From the IMG/VR virus record IMGVR_UViG_3300046010_008495, positions 1 through 21,023 of that record: DNA of 21,023 nucleotides; one strand, 5' to 3'. The notes under the pieces were generated by a model. It made no database searches. It was not told the origin of the DNA and saw only the letters and a program-made list of their open reading frames with translations. Made by a program: the position numbers and the translations under genes. The DNA is from a virus. This document shows, one piece after another, positions 11,855 to 20,494 of this stretch (its first letter is position 1; the number at the start of each line of letters is the position of its first letter).

Positions 11855-14302
11855 ATGAAATATATTCTCTCACTTATTATTAGTGGATCCTTAGTTGTTT
11901 CTGGCTTCGGACAAACTCGAAATGTTTTAGTTGGAACCAACAATGCTGTAGTTCAGCCAACTAATTTTTGGAGCGCCGATGCTTCAAATGCTCGTTCGGG
12001 GCTTGGACTTGGAACAGCAGCCACCAATCCCGCATCCGCATTTCAGCCATCTTCTTCCAACCTTTCTAATGTTGCAGCTAACAATGGAGTTGGATTAACT
12101 AATCTAAATGCCACTAATCTTGTAGGGACATTGAGCGTTTCTAATGGTGGAACTGGGTCAACTAATGCTTCTGATGCAAGGTTGTCTTTAGGTCTTGGTA
12201 CTGCATCAACTAACCCCGCAACAGCCTTCCAGCCAGCAGATTCTGATCTTAATGCGCTTGCAAGCAACAACGGGGGAAGCTTAACCAATTTGCAATCTAC
12301 AAGTATTGTTGGGATAATTCCTGCATCAAATATTGCTACGGTTAATTTTTCAAACGTGGGCGGAACCCTTGCAATTTCTTCGGGTGGAACAGGAGCGACT
12401 AATGCGGGTGGAGCTAGAACAAATCTCAGCCTTGGATGGTCTGCTCTCACGAACAGCAACTCGGCAACGTCATTGTTGGGTTTCACTACCAACGGCCAAG
12501 TAGTCGCCAGCACGGGGACGAATGCGCTGGCGTTTACCAGCCCTATAGCATTTTACGAAGCTGGCACGATAGACAACCTAACAATTAAGCAGGGCCGCGT
12601 AATTAGTTACGTTAATGACACGAGCTTCATCAACTTTGAAGACATGACGTTTTATCCACGTGTTTCCGTATATAATGGAACAAATGAACTGGTGTTTTCC
12701 GCAGTAGCGGCTACCACCCGCACCAATCTCGGCCTCGGCGCTGCATGGCTCACCAACACAAACGTCACGAATTTTAGAACAGATGTCGGCCTTGGACAAA
12801 CCAATAGCGTTACGTTCTCTGAAGTTACAGTGACAAACACGTTTTATCCACCGACCTTCTCCCCCACCAACTTATTGACCGCTGCTGGAAGCCTCAGAAT
12901 GACGGGCTCTGGCACTGCCACTCGCTTAATTTATAGGTTACTTGGCGCAACCCCGTTGGATAGGACAGTGCTTAATGCAGAGGACAACCTTTCTAACTTA
13001 AGCAACGCAGCCACGGCCCGAACTAACCTCGGCCTTGGAGCCTCATGGCTCACCAATACAAACGTCACGAATTTCAGAACGGACATCGGGCTTGGCGCAA
13101 CAAACAATGTTACGTTTAATGCCGTTTCAATAGATGGCGGATCTCTTTCTAGTTATTTTGATTTTGGAAACTCCGTTCAGGTTCTTGCCACAACAAACAA
13201 CCAAGATGGGCTAACAATATTCTTTACTGGATCGGAAAGAGCGTACATAGGGTACGATGGTGTAATATTGCACCAAAGTGGCGGGGCACTTGCTTTTGGC
13301 GCTGGCAATACTAGCGGGGCCGCAATTACTAGAACCAACCTCGGCCTTGGCTGGCCCGCTCTCACAAATACCAATGCAGCTGGATTTAACACTTCGCTTT
13401 ACGGCAGTGGCACCAACCCTGTTTTATACAACACCAACGGAGATGTGGTAAGCCCTACCAACTTCTGGCAACAAGCTCCGATTGCGACAACTGTTGCTTT
13501 TTCCGCTCCAGCTACAAACTCTACCAACACGGCGACAAATTCCCGAAACCTGATCATCCAAAGTCTTTCCTCTAATATTGTAAACACAACCAACACGTTA
13601 CTGCTCCCAACCAACACCTCCACATTCAATGGTGATACGGCGGTAGTCATTCATGCTGGTGGCACGGGATCAGCAACCGCAATTCGTCAAGCTGGACAGA
13701 CATCTAATCTGATTGTTCTGACTAACTTCGACCATGCTATAAGATTTCTATACTTTAATAATACTTGGGACTTTTACCACAACTTGGCTTATGTCGAGCC
13801 TATCTATTTTTCGGGAACCAATGCAGCAGTACTTGCGGCAGCAAGCAGAACCAATCTCGGCGGGACTACGGTGGGCAATTCGGTTTTTACGGCCACCAAC
13901 GCTGGGGAGGCAGCTACGGCTATTGGGGTTGGTGCCTCAAACACACCGCTTTTTTTGGGCGCGTACCTAAGTGACAGCTTGATCATAAATGGAACAAACG
14001 CGCAGCTAATCGCTGGTACAAACGTTTCTGTAAGACTTGATGGAGCTTCGGGGCTTCAGTTCCTCGGAACAAGTGCATCAACATTGTCTGCCATAACCCG
14101 AACCAACCTAGGCCTCGGCCTCACAGCCCTGACCAACACCAACAATGCCAACTTCCAAGCGGCAGTGTTTTCCACAAACACCGCACCCACGAATTCCGCA
14201 AACGTAAATACAGTAAACTTCAATACGGCTGTTGCTTGGATGGAGGTTACAGTTTCGACCAATGGAACAAATCACAGCTTCAGAATCCCGCTATTTAAAT
14301 GA
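11855..14302 (+). CDS. tail-fibre-like repeat protein with signal peptide
   Basis: 815 residues. It opens with a Sec-like signal peptide (MKYILSLIISGSLVVSGFGQ, cleavage near residue 20), unexpected for a virion protein. The rest is Asn/Thr/Ser/Gly-rich and repetitive: two units of ARxxLGLGTA-TNPA-AFQP..., then at least five units of TRTNLGLG-(A/S)WLTNTN followed by NF-T-(D/N)xGLG. These units are typical of trimeric beta-helical phage fibres. The C-terminus ([23 protein letters not shown]) is a compact end segment. The DNA is AT-richer than neighbouring genes (one sample line is 35% GC). The ATG at 11855 lies one base after the previous stop. Host recognition is the likely role. A secreted host-derived protein is the alternative. 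Confidence 0.75.
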   Translation: MKYILSLIISGSLVVSGFGQTRNVLVGTNNAVVQPTNFWSADASNARSGLGLGTAATNPASAFQPSSSNLSNVAANNGVGLTNLNATNLVGTLSVSNGGTGSTNASDARLSLGLGTASTNPATAFQPADSDLNALASNNGGSLTNLQSTSIVGIIPASNIATVNFSNVGGTLAISSGGTGATNAGGARTNLSLGWSALTNSNSATSLLGFTTNGQVVASTGTNALAFTSPIAFYEAGTIDNLTIKQGRVISYVNDTSFINFEDMTFYPRVSVYNGTNELVFSAVAATTRTNLGLGAAWLTNTNVTNFRTDVGLGQTNSVTFSEVTVTNTFYPPTFSPTNLLTAAGSLRMTGSGTATRLIYRLLGATPLDRTVLNAEDNLSNLSNAATARTNLGLGASWLTNTNVTNFRTDIGLGATNNVTFNAVSIDGGSLSSYFDFGNSVQVLATTNNQDGLTIFFTGSERAYIGYDGVILHQSGGALAFGAGNTSGAAITRTNLGLGWPALTNTNAAGFNTSLYGSGTNPVLYNTNGDVVSPTNFWQQAPIATTVAFSAPATNSTNTATNSRNLIIQSLSSNIVNTTNTLLLPTNTSTFNGDTAVVIHAGGTGSATAIRQAGQTSNLIVLTNFDHAIRFLYFNNTWDFYHNLAYVEPIYFSGTNAAVLAAASRTNLGGTTVGNSVFTATNAGEAATAIGVGASNTPLFLGAYLSDSLIINGTNAQLIAGTNVSVRLDGASGLQFLGTSASTLSAITRTNLGLGLTALTNTNNANFQAAVFSTNTAPTNSANVNTVNFNTAVAWMEVTVSTNGTNHSFRIPLFK
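11981..13120 (+). repeat. direct repeats within fibre 1
   Basis: Two diverged units of about 145 bases start near 11981 and 12167 (SNAR/SDAR...GLGTA...TNP). Two closer units of about 100 bases start at 12721 and 13021, exactly 300 bases apart, and share a near-identical run around TGGCTCACCAA and AACGTCACGAATTT. Similar RTNLGLG starts recur at about 12410, 13330, 13845 and 14098. Confidence 0.75.
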
Positions 14303-14667
14303 CCAACTACTGGAGACTTGAGAGAGATATCGAAATCGTCCAAGGAAAGACATGGACGGCGAAGTTTCGTTATCTGACCAAGTCCTGTAAGGGCAAGTCC
14401 AATGTCCCAGTCAATCTTTCAGGCTACGGGGCCAACATGGTAATTCGGGAGTGCGCCAAGGATAGTGCCACATTGCTCACATTGACCTCTGGAAGCGGGA
14501 TTACCCTCGGAGGAGCTGCTGGCACCATTGAAATCGAAATCACCGCCACACAGGCCGCAAACCTTACAGCAGGAGACAACGTCTACGAAATCGAACTTTA
14601 CTCTGGCTATACCTACATTGCATTTGCTACAGGCAAGGCCAAGGTCTATCAGGAGATTATTCGATGA
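14299..14667 (+). CDS. fibre-associated adaptor-like protein, copy 2 (122 aa)
   Basis: The ATG at 14299 overlaps the fibre-1 stop (ATGA), and its own stop overlaps the fibre-2 start (ATGA). The layout matches the copy at 11167-11529: [66 protein letters not shown]. An insert of about five residues (SCKGKSN) precedes the PV-x-L-x-G strand. It is predicted to be an all-beta structural or adaptor protein for fibre 2. Divergence between the copies is high, so the duplication is old or each came in with its own fibre. Confidence 0.75.
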   Translation: MTNYWRLERDIEIVQGKTWTAKFRYLTKSCKGKSNVPVNLSGYGANMVIRECAKDSATLLTLTSGSGITLGGAAGTIEIEITATQAANLTAGDNVYEIELYSGYTYIAFATGKAKVYQEIIR

Positions 14668-17297
14668 GCCAAGAGGTCATTGAGATTACAGAGAGGGAGG
14701 TTGAAGTTATTGAGGTGGTGGAGCGCGGGCCTGCTGGCCCAGCGGGCGCGGCTGGCACGGGTCTAGAAACGCTCACGACCCAAGGCGACACCCTCTACCG
14801 TGGAGCGGTTACGGGCGAGCGGTTGCCTATAGGAACGGCGGGCCAAGTTCTCAAGGTAAATAGCGGAGCCACTGCCCCAGAATGGGGAACTATCTCTACG
14901 GCACCCAGCGGAGCGGCTGGAGGGGATCTTACAGGAACCTATCCCAATCCAACATTGGCTGCTTCGGGCGTAACCTCTGGCACCTACACGAAAGTCACCG
15001 TGGACACCAAAGGACGGGTAACCACGGGGGCTACGGCCACAGCCTCTGATATTGGTGCTGCTGGATTGGATTCCCCCGCCTTTACAGGAACCCCGACAGC
15101 AACCACTGCTGCTGCTGGAACCGATACCACTCAGATTGCCACCACGGCATTTACGTTGGCCAATCGCGGAGACAGATATCTAACAACCAGCACATCTTCC
15201 CACTCTCTTACTATTGGCTCCAAGACGTTCGTTGTACAGTCGGGTCTCAGCTACACCCCGACACAGGACGTTACTATTGTATACGATGCAAGCCGTCATA
15301 TGCATGCTATTGTTACTAGCTATTCTGGAACAACGTTGGTGGTTAATGTCGATACCGTAGAAGGTAGTGGCGGGCCGTTTACAGCTTGGACGATCAATGT
15401 TGGAGGGCTTCTTACGGCGCAAGGTGCGCTTCTAGAGGTTAATAATCTCAGTGATGTCAGCAACCCCGCAACAGCACTAACTAATATTGGAGGTGTGCCG
15501 ACAAGTAGAACCATCAGCGCGGGAACAGGGCTTACGGGCGGAGGAGATCTTACAGCAAATAGAACGCTCGCAGTTAGTTATGGATCTGCGGCTGGCACGG
15601 CCTGTGAGGGCAACGATGCTCGCCTAAGTGACGCGAGGACGCCAAGCAGCACACTCGCACACAAAGCCTCCCACACCACAGGCGGCACGGATGCGCTGGC
15701 TCCGAGTGATATTGGGGCCATATTTCAATGGTCGGTCTTTGAAGAAGCAATTTCGGCGTCACCTACAACTTTGGCAACTGGTCGCGCCCGCCGCATAACG
15801 ATTTCGACAACACTAAGCACCGACACCGAAGTCCTCCTGCCAACCACGGGCAACCAAGATGCAGATTTGTTTCAGTTGATTCGCTCTGGAAGCATTGCCA
15901 ACGGTCGCATTCTTGTAAAGACAAGCGCAGGAGGATCAACGCTTGCAGACCTTGGAACGAAAGATAACGAAGGTCGCTCGTTTACTTTTAGATGGCAAAC
16001 TGGCGGTAGTTTTTGGGCCATCGTCCCCGTTGATGCCCACGGCGCAGACAAAGTAACCAGCGGCACCCTCGACGTTGCCCGCCTCCCTGTCGGCACAGGA
16101 TCAACACAAGTAGCCGCAGGCAACCACACTCACGTTGTCGCAGACGTAACAGGCGCAGCCGCCTCTGGCTCCATCACCGCCAGCGGCCTAACGCAAGCCA
16201 CCGCAAGAATTTTGGGAAGGACGAGCGCGAGCAGCGGCTCGATCGAGGAAATTACAATCGGGTCGGGCTTGAGCCTTTCGGCGGGGGAGTTGTCGGCAAC
16301 GTCATCGGGCGGCATCTCCGCAGTCGGCGCATCCACCGCCGATGTCTTGAGTGTGAGCGGCAGCGATCTGGTTGCCGATGACGGCGGCTTAATCAACAGC
16401 GCCAACCCTGCCGTGGTGTGGGATGATGTCGCTGGCAAGCTGGTCTATGCCAACCCTCTGGCGCGCCCAAGCGGAGCGGGTTCTATGTTTGTCGGCCTCG
16501 CGCCTTCGACTACGGCGCTTGGGACAGATGCCATCAACATTCAAAACGTGCGCGGTGCGGCAACGCGAGTGGCAAGCGGACAGTCCTCGATCAACATTGG
16601 CAGCGGGACAGCATCCGCCCAGAACACGATAGTCATAGGCAATGTCTCAACCGCATCAACGCGAGGCTCGATTGTCATTGATGGCGAAGGCGGCGCTCTT
16701 GCAAACGGAGGAAATAATGCGATTGCGATTGGTTCGGTGGCACAATCAACGGGTGGCAATGGCACCATTGCAATCGGTCAGTCGGCAACAGCAAGCGCAG
16801 CCGCATCTATGGCGATTGGAGGCTTTGACGCACAGGCGACAGGAGCTTGGTCTGTTGCCATTGGCAGAGAATCGCGGGCGTCTTTGCGCGCACAATTTGG
16901 AACTCGGCCATTTAGCTCGGTGTATTGGGGTGGCCAGACAACCAACAATACGGCAACAATTCTTACGCTGGACGCAACTGGAACTGCGACAGACCGCTTC
17001 ACCATCGCGGCCTCCACCGCGCTCGCCGTGGACATCCTGCTTGTCGCCCGCCGCTCCGACACCGCCGACAAATGGCTCGTCGCCCGCCGCTTCCTCGGAA
17101 TCCGCAGGGATGGCAGCAACAACACGGCGCTCATCGGCACGGTTCAGACGCTCGGCACCGACCAGAGCGCAGGCTCGCCAACGTGGACTTTTGCGCTGAC
17201 CGCCGATGACACCAACGAAGCCCTGCAACTGGAAGTGACAGGAGCGGCCTCCGAAACGATCCAATGGCGTGCCACCGCATTTTACCGAGTCGCCTAA
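14664..17297 (+). CDS. tail-fibre protein with collagen-like and YadA-head-like segments
   Basis: 877 residues. Order of segments: an acidic N-terminus ([17 protein letters not shown]), a short collagen-like [10 protein letters not shown] (22-31), a common fibre block ([20 protein letters not shown]... [15 protein letters not shown]), [13 protein letters not shown]-type repeats, [20 protein letters not shown] (frequent in phage fibres), and a C-terminal stretch [20 protein letters not shown] with AIG-x-x-A-x-A repeats like the head repeats of trimeric adhesins. The final ~150 residues ([16 protein letters not shown] through [12 protein letters not shown]) form a distinct tip or chaperone-like domain. 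No signal peptide, unlike fibre 1. The 3' third is markedly GC-richer than the 5' part. Confidence 0.85.
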   Translation: MSQEVIEITEREVEVIEVVERGPAGPAGAAGTGLETLTTQGDTLYRGAVTGERLPIGTAGQVLKVNSGATAPEWGTISTAPSGAAGGDLTGTYPNPTLAASGVTSGTYTKVTVDTKGRVTTGATATASDIGAAGLDSPAFTGTPTATTAAAGTDTTQIATTAFTLANRGDRYLTTSTSSHSLTIGSKTFVVQSGLSYTPTQDVTIVYDASRHMHAIVTSYSGTTLVVNVDTVEGSGGPFTAWTINVGGLLTAQGALLEVNNLSDVSNPATALTNIGGVPTSRTISAGTGLTGGGDLTANRTLAVSYGSAAGTACEGNDARLSDARTPSSTLAHKASHTTGGTDALAPSDIGAIFQWSVFEEAISASPTTLATGRARRITISTTLSTDTEVLLPTTGNQDADLFQLIRSGSIANGRILVKTSAGGSTLADLGTKDNEGRSFTFRWQTGGSFWAIVPVDAHGADKVTSGTLDVARLPVGTGSTQVAAGNHTHVVADVTGAAASGSITASGLTQATARILGRTSASSGSIEEITIGSGLSLSAGELSATSSGGISAVGASTADVLSVSGSDLVADDGGLINSANPAVVWDDVAGKLVYANPLARPSGAGSMFVGLAPSTTALGTDAINIQNVRGAATRVASGQSSINIGSGTASAQNTIVIGNVSTASTRGSIVIDGEGGALANGGNNAIAIGSVAQSTGGNGTIAIGQSATASAAASMAIGGFDAQATGAWSVAIGRESRASLRAQFGTRPFSSVYWGGQTTNNTATILTLDATGTATDRFTIAASTALAVDILLVARRSDTADKWLVARRFLGIRRDGSNNTALIGTVQTLGTDQSAGSPTWTFALTADDTNEALQLEVTGAASETIQWRATAFYRVA

Positions 17298-17298
17298 T

Positions 17299-17817
17299 AT
17301 GAACTCCTTCGAAATCTACAACGTCCTCTTGGCCGAACCCCGCAGCATAGACGGCAAAACATGGCACGGCCTGTCCTACCAGCTATCCCGCGACGAGAGC
17401 GGCAAGGTCGAAGTGCGCGAGCATGGCTGGCCGACGAGGCTCACCATTTACGAACAGGACGGCCCCGAACTCGATGCGCTGGACGAGGCCACGGTGAAAG
17501 CCGCCGTTGAATCCGCGCTGCCCGTGGATGAGGCGTATGTGATTCCGCCGCCGCCTGTGCCGTTTGTGGAGACTTTCACGCCCGAAGCATGGGTGACGAA
17601 GCACCTCACATCCCTGCAAATCCTGTCCCTTCAACGCTTGGAAATGGCGCTGCTCACCGCAGGCAAACCACTCGGCAGCAACATGGCCGCTCTCAAGGGG
17701 TGGCTTGAAGGCATGATGCTCGCCTCGGTCGATCCGACCCCGCGCACGTTTGATCTGCCGCCGTGCAGCTACGAGCAGGCCAGCGCCGAGGCTGTCATAA
17801 GCTTGCAATCTAATTGA
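17299..17817 (+). CDS. fibre-associated hypothetical protein (172 aa)
   Basis: The ATG at 17299 follows the fibre-2 stop by one base; longer in-frame starts overlap the fibre and are less likely. The N-terminal half (MNSFEIYNVLLAEPRSIDGKTWHG... RLTIYEQDG) looks beta-rich, then a Pro linker (IPPPPVPFVETF), then a helical half (LTSLQILSLQRLEMALLTAGKPL... LKGWLEGMM). Position right after a fibre gene and in the same GC-rich segment suggests a fibre chaperone or a fibre-bound protein acquired with it. I recognise no family. Confidence 0.65.
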   Translation: MNSFEIYNVLLAEPRSIDGKTWHGLSYQLSRDESGKVEVREHGWPTRLTIYEQDGPELDALDEATVKAAVESALPVDEAYVIPPPPVPFVETFTPEAWVTKHLTSLQILSLQRLEMALLTAGKPLGSNMAALKGWLEGMMLASVDPTPRTFDLPPCSYEQASAEAVISLQSN

Positions 17818-17841
17818 CTTAACTGGACAACCAACTTACAC

Positions 17842-17851
17842 TTATACTTTA
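17842..17851 (+). promoter_or_regulatory. TTATACTTTA motif directly before the portal start
   Basis: TTATACTTTA abuts the ATG at 17852 in a 34-base gap that has no SD. A TTAACT lies 18 bases upstream of TATACT. If this were a classical -10, transcription would start at or inside the gene, so it may instead be an SD-independent translation-initiation context. Confidence 0.3.
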
Positions 17852-20131
17852 ATGGCATCTCAAGGATCAGCAGAACTAGAAAATCTACCAGAGAGTGGTA
17901 GTCCCCCAAAAAAAAGGATCAAATCATCTGATAGCCTTGTGGCAATCGCCAACAAGTATATCGAACAAGATGAGGATGCGGCGTATCTTCGGGCGCGGGC
18001 GCAAGCCTTGGTTAATGGCGAAGCCCCCTATGATGCCGAAGAACTGAAAAGCAAGGGGTTAACCCATGTGGTTAATGCCAACTTCGGGGAAGCCAATGCC
18101 ATAATGGAAGCCGCCTTGGCTCCGTATATCGAACTCCAGAACGGAGTGCCCCGTATCGCCAATGTCATTATGAATTCCTATGATGGGGATTCTAACGAGG
18201 ACTCCGAAATCATCTCTGAAGAGTTTGACTGGATGCTTAAGGAGTGGAGCGACCATGCCTATAACATGCAGCTTCTTTCCCGCGAGTTTGTGGGTGACGG
18301 AGTCGGGGTGGCTATGTGGCCCGATGAACGCTCCATCTTCTGGGAGCCCTGTGGGCTCAAAGATTTCAAAGTAGCCCGTGATACAAAAGTATCAGATGAG
18401 GCCATTGAAGTAGGTATCGTCCAACGCTCCATGAGCGTAAGCGAGCTTTACAACTACATCCGCAATCCCAAAGCCGCCAAAGCCTTGGGGTGGAATCTCA
18501 ATGCGGTTAAGCAGGCCATCTGGAAAGCTTCTACCAAGCGTGATCAGTGGAAAAACTACACCGCCCACTGGGAAGACTTTGAACGCGAAATCAAGGAGAA
18601 TGACCTATATGCTGGCGAATCTGCCTACCACCGCGCACAGCTAATCTACGGCTACAACCGCGAATTTGATGGCAAGTTTACCCAACTTATTGGTTCCCGT
18701 GATTCTTCGGACTTCCTCTACGAGCGTTATTCTCGTTATGGTAATGTAAACCAGTGCTTTGTCATCTTCACCTATGGAGTTGGACAGGGAACTTTCCATA
18801 CGATTCGCGGACTCAAACAGAAGATTTATAACCAAATCCAGATTTCCAACAGGGTTCTGTGTCAGTCTGCACAAGCCGCCATCACCTCTGGGCTTATCCA
18901 ATTGCAGGGTGACGCCGAAGCCATCCAAGACTTTCAATATATTGAGGTCGGGCCTTATACATTCATCCCCAGTGGGTTGACCCCGATCCAACTTCAACCG
19001 CCGTCGATTGCCACTCAGGGTCTTCCTGTTTACAACTTGATGAGCCAAGTATTGCAGAATAATACGGGTAGTTATCGCTCGCGTCAGGCTACTCCAGATG
19101 GCCAAGCCCGTTCTGCCACGGAAGTTGTTCAGCAGGCCCGCCAAGAGTCAACGCTCAACGCCGCAGCATTGGAACTTTTCTACACCCCCTACAACAAACT
19201 TCTGACCGAACAATACCGCAGGGCTGTTAATCCTCTCCTTACAGCCAATGATAAGGGCGGGCAACTTGCACTTGAATTTCGCCGCCGTTGTGCGCGTCGA
19301 GGAGTTTCTATTGAGCGTATGCGCCAGTTCCTTAAGGTCACGGCATTCCGCGCCATGGGTGATGGAAGCCCCGTTATGACCGAAATGGCGAGCAAGCAAC
19401 TCATGGAGCTTTATTCCTTGATGGACGAGAAAGGCAAAGAAAACACCCTGCGTTCTGTCATTGCTGGCATCTCTGGTGTGGGCTGGCAGAAGGTCAACCT
19501 TTTTGTTTCCGACAAAGGCCCGCGCCGTGTGGTGGACTTTGACATCGCCAACCTTGAGAATGGCAACCTCCGTCAGGGTATTCCGCAGATGGTTCACGAT
19601 AGCCAGAACCATGCGGTTCATATCGAAGCCCACATCCCGATGATTGCCGAAATCATTGAGGCCCATCGCCAGCAGCAGATTCCTGATGAGCAGGCAATGC
19701 AGATCTTACGTCCTGCTTCTGACCATGTGACCGAACACCTAGTCTTCTTCTCTAACAACAGCTATCGGGCGCAGGAAGTTCGCGAACTCAAACGCCAACT
19801 CCAAAACCTCACCGCTTATATCGATGAGCTAGAGCAACAGGTTATCAACCGCATGATGGCCCAACAGAGCCAAGCACAAGAACAGGCTATGCAGGCTGGG
19901 CAACAGCCGCAGGGACAGATTGATCCCAAGATGGAGATGGAAATGCAAAAAGCGCAACTCAAGTTGGCAGAAATGCAGGAAAAACGCATGATGAACCAAG
20001 AGACTCATCAGCAGAAGATGGAAACGATCCGTCAGCAGATGGCTCTTAATGATCTTAAAACCCGCAGTTCTATTCTTGAGAAAACGGCAAGGCCCGCTGG
20101 CCGACCCCCGATGGCTGCACAAACAGCTTAA
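17852..20131 (+). CDS. portal protein
   Basis: 759 residues, in the range of podovirus-type portals. The N-terminal part (IANKYIEQDEDAAYLRARAQAL, then DWMLKEWSDHAYNMQLLSREFVGDGVGVAMW) is helical wing/stem sequence; the middle has FVIFTYGVGQGTFHTIRGLKQKIYNQIQ, the GLTPIQLQPPSIATQGLPVYN region and RSRQATPDGQARSATEVVQQARQES, a loop-and-helix block common to these portals. The C-terminus (about 635-740) is a long Gln/Met/Lys-rich coiled coil (AQAQ/EMEMQKAQLKLAEMQEK style) like the barrel of long podovirus portals. A dodecameric ring forms the DNA channel and docks the terminase. Separated from terL by the fibre block. No clear SD. The call rests on overall pattern and position. Confidence 0.85.
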   Translation: MASQGSAELENLPESGSPPKKRIKSSDSLVAIANKYIEQDEDAAYLRARAQALVNGEAPYDAEELKSKGLTHVVNANFGEANAIMEAALAPYIELQNGVPRIANVIMNSYDGDSNEDSEIISEEFDWMLKEWSDHAYNMQLLSREFVGDGVGVAMWPDERSIFWEPCGLKDFKVARDTKVSDEAIEVGIVQRSMSVSELYNYIRNPKAAKALGWNLNAVKQAIWKASTKRDQWKNYTAHWEDFEREIKENDLYAGESAYHRAQLIYGYNREFDGKFTQLIGSRDSSDFLYERYSRYGNVNQCFVIFTYGVGQGTFHTIRGLKQKIYNQIQISNRVLCQSAQAAITSGLIQLQGDAEAIQDFQYIEVGPYTFIPSGLTPIQLQPPSIATQGLPVYNLMSQVLQNNTGSYRSRQATPDGQARSATEVVQQARQESTLNAAALELFYTPYNKLLTEQYRRAVNPLLTANDKGGQLALEFRRRCARRGVSIERMRQFLKVTAFRAMGDGSPVMTEMASKQLMELYSLMDEKGKENTLRSVIAGISGVGWQKVNLFVSDKGPRRVVDFDIANLENGNLRQGIPQMVHDSQNHAVHIEAHIPMIAEIIEAHRQQQIPDEQAMQILRPASDHVTEHLVFFSNNSYRAQEVRELKRQLQNLTAYIDELEQQVINRMMAQQSQAQEQAMQAGQQPQGQIDPKMEMEMQKAQLKLAEMQEKRMMNQETHQQKMETIRQQMALNDLKTRSSILEKTARPAGRPPMAAQTA

Positions 20132-20143
20132 TTTTTAAGATAT

Positions 20144-20152
20144 TTATACTAG
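20144..20152 (+). promoter_or_regulatory. TTATACTAG motif in the portal/small-ORF gap
   Basis: Lies in the 57-base gap 20132-20188. The downstream sequence (AGACAAAGTTAGAATCTG) partly matches the one following the TTTATACTA motif at 9292-9300 (minus strand: TACTACACTAATCTG). Here the spacing of about 37 bases to the ATG at 20189 allows a real promoter with a short leader. Confidence 0.35.
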
Positions 20153-20188
20153 ACAAAGTTAGAATCTGAGTGTAGTTAGACTTTATTA

Positions 20189-20476
20189 ATGGATTGGACA
20201 GATCAAGATGCCCGCGAATGGGCTAAAACATGGGCGATGCCCCATATGCAGAAGGGGCTTAAATTTATCTCCAAGCGGGTGCGCCCGAAACGGAGTAGCA
20301 GTCCTGTGGCCCAAGGGTTCGATCTGTCGCCCGTGTTTATTAAGAGCGCGGGTTTTTATGAGGGCAGTCAAGAGGTTATGGATCTCATTGAAACTCTTGG
20401 TTATGGACAAGTAAATAAACCTAAATTTGACTTGCCAGAACCCTTTTCCCATATAACTTCAGAAGAAACCAACTAA
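20189..20476 (+). CDS. small hypothetical virion-region protein (95 aa)
   Basis: The ATG at 20189 follows TAGACTTTATTA. The product has a basic centre (KFISKRVRPKRSSSPVAQGFDLS) and an acidic C-terminus, with no membrane segment or signal. It sits between portal and scaffold-like gene, a place often taken by head-completion or connector-linked proteins, but nothing in the sequence identifies it. Confidence 0.65.
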   Translation: MDWTDQDAREWAKTWAMPHMQKGLKFISKRVRPKRSSSPVAQGFDLSPVFIKSAGFYEGSQEVMDLIETLGYGQVNKPKFDLPEPFSHITSEETN

Positions 20477-20484
20477 CATAACTA

Positions 20485-20494
20485 ATATACTATT
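20485..20494 (+). promoter_or_regulatory. ATATACTATT motif directly before the scaffold-like start
   Basis: ATATACTATT abuts the ATG at 20495. It shares TATACT with the motif before the portal. No SD is visible, so it may be a translation context rather than a promoter. Confidence 0.3.

Noticed and set aside
12043-14262. Several minus-strand frames antisense to fibre 1, rich in Val/Pro/Arg/Ala
   Set aside because: They are the expected antisense translation of Asn/Thr/Gly-rich repeats; no starts with SD and no domains.
16642-17264. Long frames on both strands in the GC-rich fibre segment
   Set aside because: High GC lowers stop frequency and creates long spurious frames; the fibre frame is the only one with recognisable segments.
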